Below, piece by piece: positions 9,744-18,300 of a DNA stretch of 64,000 nt. Each line of letters begins with the position of its first letter. Positions within the stretch are counted from its first letter, which is position 1. Under the pieces are notes generated by a model. It had not been told where the DNA came from and ran no database searches. It saw nothing but the letters and a program-made list of their open reading frames with translations. The translations under genes were made by a program, and so were the position numbers. This DNA is from Dyella lutea (GTDB taxonomy: Bacteria > Pseudomonadota > Gammaproteobacteria > Xanthomonadales > Rhodanobacteraceae): the NCBI RefSeq assembly GCF_024158035.1, contig NZ_JAMZEK010000002.1:806001-870000 (forward strand), given 5' to 3'.

Positions 9744-11279
9744 TCAGGCCGGCAGCAGGTCGAACGCGATGGTCAGGCGGCTGTCCTGTGGCTCTCCGCG
9801 GAACGGCAACGTGCCGTGCCACATCCACGAGGGGAACAGCACGAGCAGGCCCGGTTGTGGTTGCACCAGGTACTCGTGCGTCAGCTCCGGCGTGGTGGGT
9901 ATGCCGGGTTGGCCGAAGCCGAGCCAGCCCTCGCCGCCGGGTGCATCCATGCCGGAGGGGAGCTCGATGTAGCACGCCGAGGAGATCCAGCCCTGACCGT
10001 GGAAGTGGTTGCGGTGATGGCCGCCCGGCCTCAGCCGCACCGACCACATGCCGCTGAAGCGATAGCCCGTCGACGCCTGGTGGCCGGTGGGGTCGGGGAT
10101 TTCGGCCAGCCGGGCCAGGTGGCGACGGATCGGACCGTCGATCGCCTGCACGAATGCTCGCAGTGCCGGGCCCTCGGCCTGCGCCGGGTGCAGCGCGACC
10201 TGGCTGCCGCCGAGCAGGCTCTGGTCGAGCGGGTGTGCCTGCCAGCGGTGCAGGGCAGTCAGTTCGCGGGCGAGGTCGCCGAGGTAGGCCGGCAGGTCGC
10301 TCCAGCCATCCGGCACGTCGATCGGTTCGGCCGAGATGCGTCGGGCGTAGTCGACCAGCGCATCGTGGCCGGGGTCGCGCAGCAGTCGTCCGGCCGTGCC
10401 CAGCAGGGCCAGCGCGTGGCTGTCCCGCGGGTCGGCCTGGTACAGGCGTCCGGCCACGTCGGCCGCCTGCGTTACGTGGCCGGCGGCGAGCAGCGCATCG
10501 GCATAGGTGGCCACGGTGCTGCGGCGCCCGCCGCTGGCCTGCACGGCCTGGCGAGCGTGGGCCAGCGCGCGGTCCGGATCGGCGGCCAGCGCGACACGGG
10601 CCGCCGCGGCGTGCAGTTCCGGCCGGCCGGGCGTGCGGACCAGGGCGGCTTCGAGCAGTTGCACCGCCTGCGCGGAATCGCCGGCAGTGTCGAGCAACTG
10701 CGCCAGCTGCACGACGATGCCAGGCTGTTCCGGAGCCGCCTGCATGGCCCGATCGAGGGGGCGTCGCGCCACGTCCACGTCGGCGTGGCGCATCCACAGC
10801 AGTCCACTCAGGCTCTCCAGCGTGGGGCCGTGGGTCGGATGCGAGGCGAGCAGCGCCTCCCAGGTCTGTTGCGCCCGGTCCAGCTCGCCGGCATCGAGCT
10901 GGGCGCGGCCGAGCACGTAGCGGGCAATCGTGCCCTGATCGCCATGCGCGATGGCACGCTGCGCGGCGGCGCTGGCCTCGTGCGGACGTCCGCATTCGCC
11001 CAGCGCCATCGCCAGTCCCAGTGCGGCGCGGCTGTCGCTCGGAGCGAGTCGCTCGGCGGCGGCAAAGTCATCTGCTGCTCCGGCGGCGTCACCCAGGTCC
11101 AGACGCGCCTGTCCACTTGTGCACAGCAGTGCAGCTGAAGCCTCCACTTCGGTCCGTGGCAACCGGGCGATGGCCTCCAGCGCGAGCTGCGGACGTACCG
11201 CCTGCAGCAGGGTGGCCGGATCGTGCAGGGTCGTGGCCGGCTGGCCGGCGGGCACGTCCGTCTTGGTGTGGTCTTGCAT
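9744..11279 (-). CDS. TPR protein with 2-oxoglutarate/Fe(II) oxygenase domain
   Basis: A 511-residue protein. Residues 20-330 are Ala/Leu-rich helical repeats of TPR type. The C-terminal 190 residues resemble the putative 2OG-Fe(II) oxygenase family (TIGR02466-like). They carry a His-rich iron site, HHRNHFHG (421-428), a distal His in WMWHGT (His488) and an Arg at about 501 for 2-oxoglutarate. No signal peptide is present, so it is cytoplasmic. Such TPR-oxygenases in Xanthomonadales are often near TPR-sulfotransferases and may modify proteins or peptides; this is inference. The start at MQDHTKTDV is preferred to an ATG 39 bases upstream, though neither has a strong ribosome site. Confidence 0.8.
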   Translation of the reverse strand: MQDHTKTDVPAGQPATTLHDPATLLQAVRPQLALEAIARLPRTEVEASAALLCTSGQARLDLGDAAGAADDFAAAERLAPSDSRAALGLAMALGECGRPHEASAAAQRAIAHGDQGTIARYVLGRAQLDAGELDRAQQTWEALLASHPTHGPTLESLSGLLWMRHADVDVARRPLDRAMQAAPEQPGIVVQLAQLLDTAGDSAQAVQLLEAALVRTPGRPELHAAAARVALAADPDRALAHARQAVQASGGRRSTVATYADALLAAGHVTQAADVAGRLYQADPRDSHALALLGTAGRLLRDPGHDALVDYARRISAEPIDVPDGWSDLPAYLGDLARELTALHRWQAHPLDQSLLGGSQVALHPAQAEGPALRAFVQAIDGPIRRHLARLAEIPDPTGHQASTGYRFSGMWSVRLRPGGHHRNHFHGQGWISSACYIELPSGMDAPGGEGWLGFGQPGIPTTPELTHEYLVQPQPGLLVLFPSWMWHGTLPFRGEPQDSRLTIAFDLLPA

Positions 11280-11370
11280 GGGGATTCGCGACACATGGGG
11301 GCGGGAGGCCCTCAGCATAGTCGGCCAGTGCAGCGAGTCTCCACTGCGTGGTGCCCCGATCCGCGGCTGA

Positions 11371-12210
11371 TCAGGGCGGTCCGCCGTCCGGTGCCGCCGT
11401 GGTCCCGCCGGCGGCCTGGATCTTCCAGTCCAGCGGCCGCGGGTCGGTGCGCGGCTGGCCTCCGGGGCCGCCGTCGAGTTGCTGGAACAGTTTCAGCGCC
11501 TCGACTTCGGCGCGCATCTTCTCGACCGGCGACAGCGGCTCGCGGAACATGAAGTCCCGCGTGAGCGGTGCCCGCCAGTCACCCCGCATTTCCAGCACCC
11601 GCGACAGCGCGTAGCCGAGTTCGGGATTGCCGTGCGTGGCACTGGCCATGTAGCTCGCCAGCAGCGACAGCGCATAGCTGGAGCCGTTCGCGCCCGCGGT
11701 CATCAGTTTGCCGCTCGCGCTGGGGTCGCCCCGGGCAAGCTGGCGTGCGGCCAGCTCCACTGCCGCCACGCTGTCGCCATGGGCGGCTGCCTGCTCCAGT
11801 TCGAGATCGGAGGCGGCCGAATAGGCAGCCAGCTGCTGCGCATTCGGGTAGCCGTTGCGGTCCAGCCACGCCTGTTCCTGGGGGCTCTCCGCGACGAAGG
11901 GATCGCCGGCCAGCGGCAGGCTGTTGCGTGACTTCGGCACACGGGGAAACGGATCGATGGGATCGCGCAACTGCGGCTTGCCGCCCGTGACGGGAATGAA
12001 GTAGCCGCGGTCTTCCGGTGAGGCGGCGCCTGCTTGCGACCGGGCTCCGCCAGGGCGCCGCGTGCCCGGGCTTCCCGCCGAAAGGGCGGCTGCCGGGACT
12101 TCGACCGACCGGGTTGCCGGCGGCGGGTTCTTCCTGCTTGCGTGGATCACGAACCCGGTCAGGCCGACGAGGCCGGCCGCCATCACCAGTACCGCGACGC
12201 GCCTTTTCAT
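11371..12210 (-). CDS. Hypothetical membrane-anchored or secreted protein
   Basis: A 279-residue protein with a basic N terminus and one hydrophobic segment (about residues 4-22), followed by a Pro/Ser-rich linker and a helical domain with Sel1/TPR-like Ala-rich spacing (SDLELEQAAAHGDSVAAVEL). It is probably periplasmic and tethered by its N-terminal helix. The family is not recognised. The start at 12210 is set by GGGAG 9 bases upstream. A conserved Arg-Asp-rich tail is present (PRTDPRPLDW). Confidence 0.7.
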   Translation of the reverse strand: MKRRVAVLVMAAGLVGLTGFVIHASRKNPPPATRSVEVPAAALSAGSPGTRRPGGARSQAGAASPEDRGYFIPVTGGKPQLRDPIDPFPRVPKSRNSLPLAGDPFVAESPQEQAWLDRNGYPNAQQLAAYSAASDLELEQAAAHGDSVAAVELAARQLARGDPSASGKLMTAGANGSSYALSLLASYMASATHGNPELGYALSRVLEMRGDWRAPLTRDFMFREPLSPVEKMRAEVEALKLFQQLDGGPGGQPRTDPRPLDWKIQAAGGTTAAPDGGPP

Positions 12211-12328
12211 GGCATGCAGCTCCCGAGGGTGTTGCCGCTGCAAGCGTGATGCGTGGGCCGGTGACGGTCAACCGGACCGGCGGTTCGCCATGGGAGGCAA
12301 GACCTTCCGCGAGCGTGCCGGGGCGGTC

Positions 12329-13698
12329 TCATCCGCCTTCGGTCACGGCCTCCACCCGGTTGCGCCCGGCGCGCTTGGCGCGGTAGAGCGCGGCATCGGC
12401 CTGCGCTATCAGTTCGGACAGTTCGCAGCCCCCGGTTTCTGTCGAGGCCAGGCCGAAGCTGGCCGAGATGCCGAGCTCGGGGTGCCTTTCGTCGATCGGC
12501 GTGTCGGCCAGGGCCAGGCGGATGCGATCGAGCATGTCGACGCCCTGTTCCAGCGAGCAATCCGGCAGCAGCAGGCCGAACTCCTCACCGACCAGCCGGC
12601 CGAAAATGTCGGAGGAGCGCAGGTGCTCCTGACACAGCGCGACCACGCGGACAATCGCCGCATCGCCGATGGCGTGGTCGTAGGTATCGTTGACCTGCTT
12701 GAAGGGATCCAGGTCGACCAGCGCCAGGCAGGCGCTGCGCGAGGATTTTTCGGCCTGGCGCAGGGCCGCATCGGCCTCGCCCAGGAAGTTCTGGTGGTTG
12801 AGGATGCCGGTAAGACTGTCGCGACGCGCCAGCCGCCGGAACCGCAACTGCGAGCGCTTGGTACGCACCAACCAGATCCCCACTGACGCCGGTACGGTCG
12901 TCAGCAGCAGGACCTGCAGCCGGGTCGTCTCGATCTGCTTCTGGTCCAGCGCCTGCTGCAGTTCCGGTACGCCGTTCTGTTTGCCCGCGCATCCACCCGA
13001 AGCTGGTGCACGGACAGCTGTTGCTGCACGGAGTGGTGGGCCGTCGCGATGGCCTGTGCATCGCTGACCGAACGCGCTTTCACGTCGCGGTAGTGTCGGT
13101 AGTAGTCCAGTGCCGCACAGTCATCGCCGGCCTGGTGAGCCACCTCGTACTATACCTTGCAGACGTATTCCGACATGCCGTCGAAGTTGCCCTTTGGATC
13201 CATCGCCAGCGCGGCGAGCGCCCAGTGCTTCGCCTTCGCCGCATCGCCGTTCTTCCAGTAGGTGAAACCCTCGGTGGAGCGAAGCACGTAGCCGTGTACC
13301 TGGAACCCCTGCGCATCGATCGTCGGCGCGATCTGCTTGAGTAGCACGAGGGCGGCCCCAGGGTCGCCGGTCTCCGCCAGCCGGCGTGCCAGGTCCGGCT
13401 CCACGGCATCGGCGAACATCAGCTCCCCGGCGGCCTTGCAGGCGTCAATGGCCTGGCGAAAGATCGGGGCAGTCGGAGGCAGCGTGTCGTTGGCGTTCAG
13501 CGCGTCGAACAGATAGACATCCGGCCGGCATGGCGATTGCCCGGGTTCGGCAAGCTGCTGCATCTGCCGGGCATAGCTCACCGCCGGCTCGACCTGCTGC
13601 GACGAGGCCATCAGCTGGGACAGCTGCGACAGCGTCACATAGGTCAACTTGCGGTCGCGGATGCGGGCCTTACCCGGCCGGCGCCTGCGGCACCTCAT
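12329..13698 (-). pseudogene. Degraded GGDEF-domain sensor gene
   Basis: Three pieces read as one ancestral protein. The 5' part (13698-13153) encodes TPR-like helices ending GMSEYVCKV. An in-frame TAG at 13152-13150 interrupts it, and the same frame continues with YEVAHQAGDDCAALDYYRHY. Near 12979-12992 the frame must shift by one base (apparent 1-bp deletion in a C run) to continue as QNGVPELQQALDQKQIE, a membrane helix and the GGDEF domain (12883-12329). The active-site loop is also degenerate: VGEEF where GG(D/E)EF is expected, and DPF where DHF is usual. The 5' end lacks the expected signal peptide, suggesting truncation. The GGDEF part alone (184 residues) could still be translated but would lack its sensor and an intact active site. 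Confidence 0.8.
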
Positions 13699-13870
13699 GC
13701 GCTGCGCATGCGGATCGGCAAGCCCGCGAATGACAGGAGCGCCTGATCATGGCTTCCGGAAGATCGCTCACCGTCGCTGCCGCCCGAAGCACGCGCCGGT
13801 GCGGACGCGTCGTGATGTCTGAGTGACCGTCCCGCATCGGCCCGTGTCTCGTCCGGCCTCGTGCAGGCGA

Positions 13871-14068
13871 TCAGCGCAGGGGCTTCTCGAGCGGCCAGGT
13901 CGAAAAGGCGAACATCCACAACATGACGACGTTGACGATCGGTACCAGCAACAGCAGTGAAAGGACTCCCGGATAGCCGGCCTTGCGCACGATGCGCCAG
14001 ACCGGGACGAAATAACCGCTGACAACGATCACGGTGATCAGCAGATGCCACGGGCTCAGTCCGGTCAT
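13871..14068 (-). CDS. Small inner-membrane protein, 65 residues
   Basis: The sequence MTGLSPWHLLITVIVVSGYF begins a protein with two hydrophobic helices (about 8-22 and 35-53) and a charged loop reading RIVRKAGYPG. This resembles small two-helix membrane proteins often found near DUF2628-like genes; no function is known. The ATG at 14068 is preceded by an AAGGA-type site 7 bases upstream. The reading frame stays open upstream through another small membrane segment, so the two may be one protein or a decayed fusion. Confidence 0.6.
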   Translation of the reverse strand: MTGLSPWHLLITVIVVSGYFVPVWRIVRKAGYPGVLSLLLLVPIVNVVMLWMFAFSTWPLEKPLR

Positions 14069-14455
14069 GTCCTTTTCCTTTTCATCGTCGGGCTTCCTGC
14101 GGGCCGGTTGCCCCGTTCGCCACGTTCTGGGAGGCAGGCCCGCATGGTAACGAAAACATACCGGACCCACAGCGCGCCACGACGGCCTTCCCATGCGCAG
14201 AAGGCGCGGGGCTGCGCGGTCCGCACGCGACACCGTGTCGCCAACGCTCCAGATGAGCAGGAGCAACAGCAGGCAGATGGCGCCGATCACCAGGTAGTCG
14301 ATCATGCTGACCCGGTAGTGAGCCGGGTCCTCCCGCTTGTCAGCGAATCCCCGGCCTCGGGTCTTCCCGGTGGCCAGCGACACGATGCCTGCCGTCATCA
14401 TGAAGAGACCGAAAGTCCGGATGGCATGCGCGTCATACGAAGCAGGGGTATGCAT
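14069..14455 (-). CDS. Possible small membrane protein, in-frame upstream segment
   Basis: From the ATG at 14455, with AAGGA 7 bases upstream, the frame encodes two hydrophobic helices: LFMMTAGIVSLATGK, a charged REDPAHYRV loop, then MIDYLVIGAICLLLLLLIW. The layout matches a common family of 70-90-residue membrane proteins. Downstream the sequence turns Arg/Pro-rich and has no stop before it runs into the next small gene. The original stop was probably lost by an indel, or the linker is real. The end given here is only the boundary with the next start. Confidence 0.4.
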
Positions 14456-14588
14456 CCTGGGGTCCTTGGTAGGGTGCGGTTGGGCGACGGACAGCGGGAG
14501 CCATAGGATCTTCCCGGGGGCAGCGGACGAAGCCCGGCCTGTCCATGATCGATACCGTGCCGCCCGATTTCATCTGATGCGGGCGGGA

Positions 14589-15185
14589 TCAGTACATCTC
14601 CCCGGCCGGGTACTGCCACCCGGTCAGCGCAAGGAGCTGCTGGCCGATCATCCGGATGGGGCCGGCCCGGGGCGTCCAGCGCGACACCACGCGGTACCGC
14701 GTGGTGGCAGCCTCGACGATCCATTCCGAACCGTCTTCTCCTTGGGTCTGGCCGCATCGCGGAAGATCCCAGAAGCCGCTGGCCCGGATGAATGCCTCGA
14801 CCCTCGCGCAGGTCCCGGGGTCGACGGCCTCGACCTTTCGCCGGTAGACCTTGCCGGGCGCGTAGCCGCCCGCACCATCGAGCTCCGTGGCGTGGAGCAT
14901 GCAGTGCTCCCGCGCGATCACGATCCTCACCGCCACTGGATGGTTGAAGGTGCGCAGCCAAGTGAAGCGATACGTGCGGATGCCGGCAGCCGGCTTCATT
15001 GCAGGCTCGGACATCGCCTCGAGCTGCCCGGAGAACCAGCGGTTAAGGAAGCCGTCGGATCCGGCCGAGGTGGCGTCGAGTGCCCCCTCCGGGAAATAGC
15101 GTTTCTGACCGGCCACCACGACTGCGCAAAGCGACACCAGCAGCAGGAGGAGGGTGATCGACAGCGTGGCGGCGTGTTTGGACAT
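14589..15185 (-). CDS. Hypothetical exported or membrane-anchored protein
   Basis: A 198-residue protein with one N-terminal hydrophobic helix (about residues 8-26) acting as signal or anchor, then a soluble domain. This domain contains two possible disulfide cysteines (AREHCML and GTCARVEAFI) and a conserved-looking WDLPRCGQTQGEDGSEWIVEA segment. The family was not recognised. It ends GEMY. It sits in a run of leftward genes for small secreted or membrane proteins of unknown role and may be co-transcribed with the next gene upstream, 59 bp away. Confidence 0.7.
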   Translation of the reverse strand: MSKHAATLSITLLLLLVSLCAVVVAGQKRYFPEGALDATSAGSDGFLNRWFSGQLEAMSEPAMKPAAGIRTYRFTWLRTFNHPVAVRIVIAREHCMLHATELDGAGGYAPGKVYRRKVEAVDPGTCARVEAFIRASGFWDLPRCGQTQGEDGSEWIVEAATTRYRVVSRWTPRAGPIRMIGQQLLALTGWQYPAGEMY

Positions 15186-15244
15186 GGCGATGACGGCCGT
15201 TCATGTCGAGCGGGTGGAGGGTCCGTGCGCCGGCGGCGAGTGCC

Positions 15245-15760
15245 TCACTGCGGAACACACTCGACCCATGCGGGGGCATTCCTGCGGGCCGACGCGTTTT
15301 CCGAGGGGTCATCCGGATAGTCGTACTCCGCCAGCAGGCGGCCATCGTCCAGGGAGCGGCGTTCGAAGTGCTCGAAATTGGTCCCGTGGAGCACCGTCTG
15401 CATGTAGGCGACGGACTTCGAGTCCGGCAGGAAGCACCAGTCGAAGATGGGCAGGCCGTTGCCAACGAACTTCCGGACACGATGCTGTCCGTCCATCACC
15501 ACGAGGGTCATGGGCACGGCATAGGACGTGCAGCAGTTCGCCTCGAGCGCCAGCCAGCCGACATGCGATTGGTCGGGCGAGACCTGCGGACTGCCGAACT
15601 CGACCTGGTCGGGCAACGAGGGTGCCGATACGGTGGCGGCGTGCGCTGTGGTCAGCGCCAGGGTTGTGTTGTCGGCGGACAGGTGCGTCGCCTTGAACTC
15701 ACCGGCCGCAGCAGCGGCCGACCACAGGAGCAAGAGCGCGGCGGCGAAGCGGATGAGCAT
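15245..15760 (-). CDS. Periplasmic beta-propeller-like hypothetical protein
   Basis: A 171-residue protein with a signal peptide (cleavage after AAAAAG, near residue 20). The mature part shows TolB/WD-like repeats (SPQVSPDQSHVGWLA and FDWCFLPDSKSVAYM), too short for a full propeller. Two adjacent cysteines (NCCTSY) plus later ones may form disulfides. The start at 15760 has GGGAG 9 bases upstream. The function is unknown; it may bind a partner in the periplasm. Confidence 0.7.
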   Translation of the reverse strand: MLIRFAAALLLLWSAAAAAGEFKATHLSADNTTLALTTAHAATVSAPSLPDQVEFGSPQVSPDQSHVGWLALEANCCTSYAVPMTLVVMDGQHRVRKFVGNGLPIFDWCFLPDSKSVAYMQTVLHGTNFEHFERRSLDDGRLLAEYDYPDDPSENASARRNAPAWVECVPQ

Positions 15761-15873
15761 CGGCGTTGACTCCCATCGACGGCTTGGATCCCCGGCGGAC
15801 GAGGCGGATCGGCCCTGTCCTGGACCACCTTCCGCATTTTGAGCGGACCCGATATCACCGTTTCGATAATGGG

Positions 15874-16131
15874 TCACATGGTTCTTGCGATGGCAGCCAA
15901 GGCCGGCAGGTGCCTGGAGATCGCCTGTTTCACCGCCAGCATGGATGCGGGAATGCTGGCGATGTAGCCGCCGATCATTCCGTACACCGGGGCGCGCTCC
16001 GGCGAGTGCATCATTGCCGCCATGAAACCACCGATAAAACCCAGCACGAAGCCCCCGAGAACGCCGTAGATCGTCCCGCGCCAGGCAATACTCCACCAGA
16101 CCGGCAGCGCCTTTCCCCAAGTGATATCCAT
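15874..16131 (-). CDS. Small Gly-rich membrane protein, 85 residues
   Basis: Two hydrophobic Gly-rich helices (IYGVLGGFVLGFIGGFMAAM and VYGMIGGYIASIPASMLAV), with a short basic tail. The start ATG at 16131 is well supported by GGAG 6 bases upstream. The Gly zippers suggest tight helix packing or oligomerisation. No family was assigned. Confidence 0.72.
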   Translation of the reverse strand: MDITWGKALPVWWSIAWRGTIYGVLGGFVLGFIGGFMAAMMHSPERAPVYGMIGGYIASIPASMLAVKQAISRHLPALAAIARTM

Positions 16132-16485
16132 AAATGCTCCCCTTTGTTCAAAGTTGGAACAGAGCCCTGGTGGAGCCACCCGTCCCGGGTGGCTGGTCAG
16201 ACTCCAAGGTAATCCGTGGCAAGTGCCGCAGTCACATCGTGGTCGAGTGGGGACCGACTGGCGATGCATTCCCGAACATGGCCCTTGCGAGTCCTGGCCA
16301 GCAAGCGGTGCCTGTGAGGCCTTGTCCAACCGAACGATGAAGACCCGCGCAATGGGCGCCACCTGCCGGTAGGAGCCCGCTCGCGGGCGATGCTTTTCTT
16401 TTGGCTTTGATGTGCATCAGGTGCAAGGGCATCGCCCGCAAGCGAGCTCCTACGGCAAGCACGCGCAACCGCGCAGCTCATCCCG
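16132..16485. other. Intergenic region with REP-like element
   Basis: About 354 bp with no credible gene. The 5' half holds only the upstream region of the small membrane protein. The distal part, 16369-16453, is a REP-like inverted pair that ends about 30 bp past the stop of the next leftward gene. Confidence 0.6.
16369..16453. repeat. REP-like inverted repeat (GTAGGAGC type)
   Basis: Two 25-base arms, 16369-16393 starting GTAGGAGCCCGC and 16429-16453 ending GAGCTCCTAC, face each other across about 35 bp. Each arm contains its own short GC palindrome (GCCCGC..GCGGGC). Elements with this GTAGGAGC head and GCGATGC tail are widespread extragenic repeats in Xanthomonadaceae and Pseudomonas. Placement just downstream of a stop codon is typical. 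Confidence 0.8.
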
Positions 16486-16929
16486 CTACAGCTTGCTCGC
16501 GTTCCGTCGACCCGCGCCGACCCGCGCTTCGCGTGCCAGCAGCCACCACGCGCCCAGCGCCAGCGCGGGGTCGAGGATCGCAAACGCGATCATGGTGTGC
16601 GGAAACACGCCGGCCAGCGCGGTCGGCACCAGCACCAGCGGCACCAGGATCAGCCGGTCCAGCACCGAGGCGGCCACCACCTGCCGGCCACCGGAGCGAC
16701 CGCCGAAGAAATACAGCCAGCCGATTACCGCCAGCGCCATGCCCAGCACGCGCACCAGTGCCGCCTCGTGTCCCTGAAAGGGCGCATCGCGCAACAGCGT
16801 CTGCACCACGCCCGGCCACGCAATCAGCAAACTGCCGCTGGCCAGGTAGAGCAGGCCGTTGAGCGAGGTGTATCTGGCGGCGGTGGAGCGGTGGGTGGGC
16901 GTTTCCCGAAGTGCGGCGAGCAGGGACAT
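16486..16929 (-). CDS. Hypothetical four-helix membrane protein
   Basis: A 147-residue protein with four predicted membrane helices (LNGLLYLASGSLLIAW, VRVLGMALAVIGWLYFFGG, LILVPLVLVPTALAGVF, MIAFAILDPALALGAWWL). It resembles small membrane proteins of DoxX-like or DUF4345-like topology, but no diagnostic motif was found. No clear operon partners. Confidence 0.72.
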   Translation of the reverse strand: MSLLAALRETPTHRSTAARYTSLNGLLYLASGSLLIAWPGVVQTLLRDAPFQGHEAALVRVLGMALAVIGWLYFFGGRSGGRQVVAASVLDRLILVPLVLVPTALAGVFPHTMIAFAILDPALALGAWWLLAREARVGAGRRNASKL

Positions 16930-17034
16930 GGGCTACTCCGAGTGCGGTGGTGGCTGTTTGTTGGTCGATGCGCGCAGCGGTGAACCATTTTCCCAACGTC
17001 GCAGGGGAGGGAGCGCACTGACCACGGCACCGGT

Positions 17035-17550
17035 CTAACGAACCAGGCCGAGGCCGCGAAGCTGGTCCTCAAGTGCAGCAGTCGAGCCCCAAGGCAGGAT
17101 CGGCGAGTTCTCTCTTTCATCGGGCGGATTCGACGGCAGCTCGTTGGACCAGCCTCCGCAGCCCACAAGCGGGAGCAGGGGGCGCTTGTGCAGCCAGGCG
17201 AGGCAGACTTCGGAGATCGTGCCGGCGCGCCCACCAATCACGATGCAGGCATCGCCCGAAAGAGCCATCAGCAGGTTTCGCGCATCCCCCATGCCGCACG
17301 GGACGACCACCGTGGCAGGCCAGTCGGCGGGAGGCATCTGGTCCGGTGGCACGATGCTGACCACCAGCCCGCCCGCCTCAATGGCTCGTTCAGCGGCAAA
17401 TCGCGTGGCGGGACTTCCGCAGCCACTGACCACCGTGACGCCCAGCTTCGCCAGCAGTGCCCCGGCCTCTCCCGCTCGCTCATAGGCGGCCGATCCCGGC
17501 TCGGCGCTGCCCAGAATGCATACTTGTGGACGACGGATCGGTGCGGTCAC
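17035..17550 (-). CDS. LOG-like TIGR00725-family nucleotide-binding protein
   Basis: A 171-residue Rossmann-fold protein of the SLOG/LOG superfamily. It has an N-terminal CILGSAEPGS nucleotide loop and the signature GGRAGTISE (106-114), the short-family version of PGGxGTxxE. LOG enzymes release free cytokinin bases or hydrolyse nucleotide phosphoribose bonds; TIGR00725 members are uncharacterised. The length agrees with the family. It is a stand-alone gene; upstream lies an AT-rich segment with GATATC repeats. Confidence 0.82.
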   Translation of the reverse strand: MTAPIRRPQVCILGSAEPGSAAYERAGEAGALLAKLGVTVVSGCGSPATRFAAERAIEAGGLVVSIVPPDQMPPADWPATVVVPCGMGDARNLLMALSGDACIVIGGRAGTISEVCLAWLHKRPLLPLVGCGGWSNELPSNPPDERENSPILPWGSTAALEDQLRGLGLVR

Positions 17551-17643
17551 GTAGGGTTGTCTCCTTGTGGTCCGGTGATTTTTCCAATAATCCAGGGCGG
17601 ACTCGGTTCATTTTCTGCGGCGTGACGAAGTCAACCTGGCATC

Positions 17644-17671
17644 GATATCTCTGATATCTCTCGATATCTCC
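17644..17671. repeat. Three tandem GATATCTC repeats
   Basis: GATATCTCT, GATATCTCTC and GATATCTCC follow each other at 9-10-bp spacing, one helical turn apart, in the 236-bp gap between divergent genes (LOG-like leftward, membrane protein rightward). Each contains the palindrome GATATC. This could be an operator array for an unknown regulator, or simple repeat slippage. Confidence 0.45.
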
Positions 17672-17786
17672 ACACCAAACCATCTTGAGACAAACCGCCC
17701 GTGTAAGCAGGCAAGGCTGGCCAGCGCAGAGGATGAGGCTTAATTTGCCACGTCCCCTTTTCCCCCTTTTCCCCTGGGTTGAGCCC

Positions 17787-18107
17787 ATGTCACTTGCGAC
17801 GATCATCTTCCGACACCGGCGAACGCTGATCTTCGTGGCGCTGGCGTCGCTGCTGGTGTTTCTGGCCGAGATCTTCTACCTGGCTCGCGTTCGGACGTTT
17901 TCCACCGGCCCGCTGTTGGGCACGCTGGTTCTTCTTCCACCGCTGGTGCTGTGGTACGCGATGCTGGGGTTCTGGTACGCGGCTTGGTTCAGGGACGGCG
18001 TGCAGGCGCCGCCGCGGCTCGTGCGGCTGCTGGCGTTCGGTGGCTTTGCCCTCGGTTCCTCGCTGATCTGGCTGAACATGCTGGTGACGGCGGTCTCCGT
18101 CGGCTAG
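17787..18107 (+). CDS. Small three-helix membrane protein
   Basis: A 106-residue protein with three hydrophobic segments: LIFVALASLLVFLAEIFYL, GPLLGTLVLLPPLVLWYAML and LLAFGGFALGSSLIWLNMLV. The ATG at 17787 starts MSLATIIFRHRR, with positive charges placing the N terminus inside. No strong ribosome site is visible (the upstream sequence is T/C-rich), so expression is uncertain. Family not recognised. Confidence 0.6.
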   Translation: MSLATIIFRHRRTLIFVALASLLVFLAEIFYLARVRTFSTGPLLGTLVLLPPLVLWYAMLGFWYAAWFRDGVQAPPRLVRLLAFGGFALGSSLIWLNMLVTAVSVG

Positions 18108-18300
18108 CTGGCCTGACCGGGGCATCGAGTTGGATGGTATGGCGCTTGGCAACGAGTCGCGAAGCGCACGTGACGCGCTCCGCCCGCATCCAGCCGGAGG
18201 CGTCCCGTTGATCGGCATCGCGAGGGCGATTCGTGACCGATAGGCGGGACGGATCGGATTCGCCAACGGGAACGGGGGCGTGGGGCCAGTCGCCGGGTGA

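Noticed and set aside
14589-16131. The run of small secreted and membrane proteins as a possible toxin-antitoxin or bacteriocin locus.
   Set aside because: No leader with double Gly, immunity-like pair, or known toxin motif was found; spacing and composition look like ordinary unknown envelope proteins.
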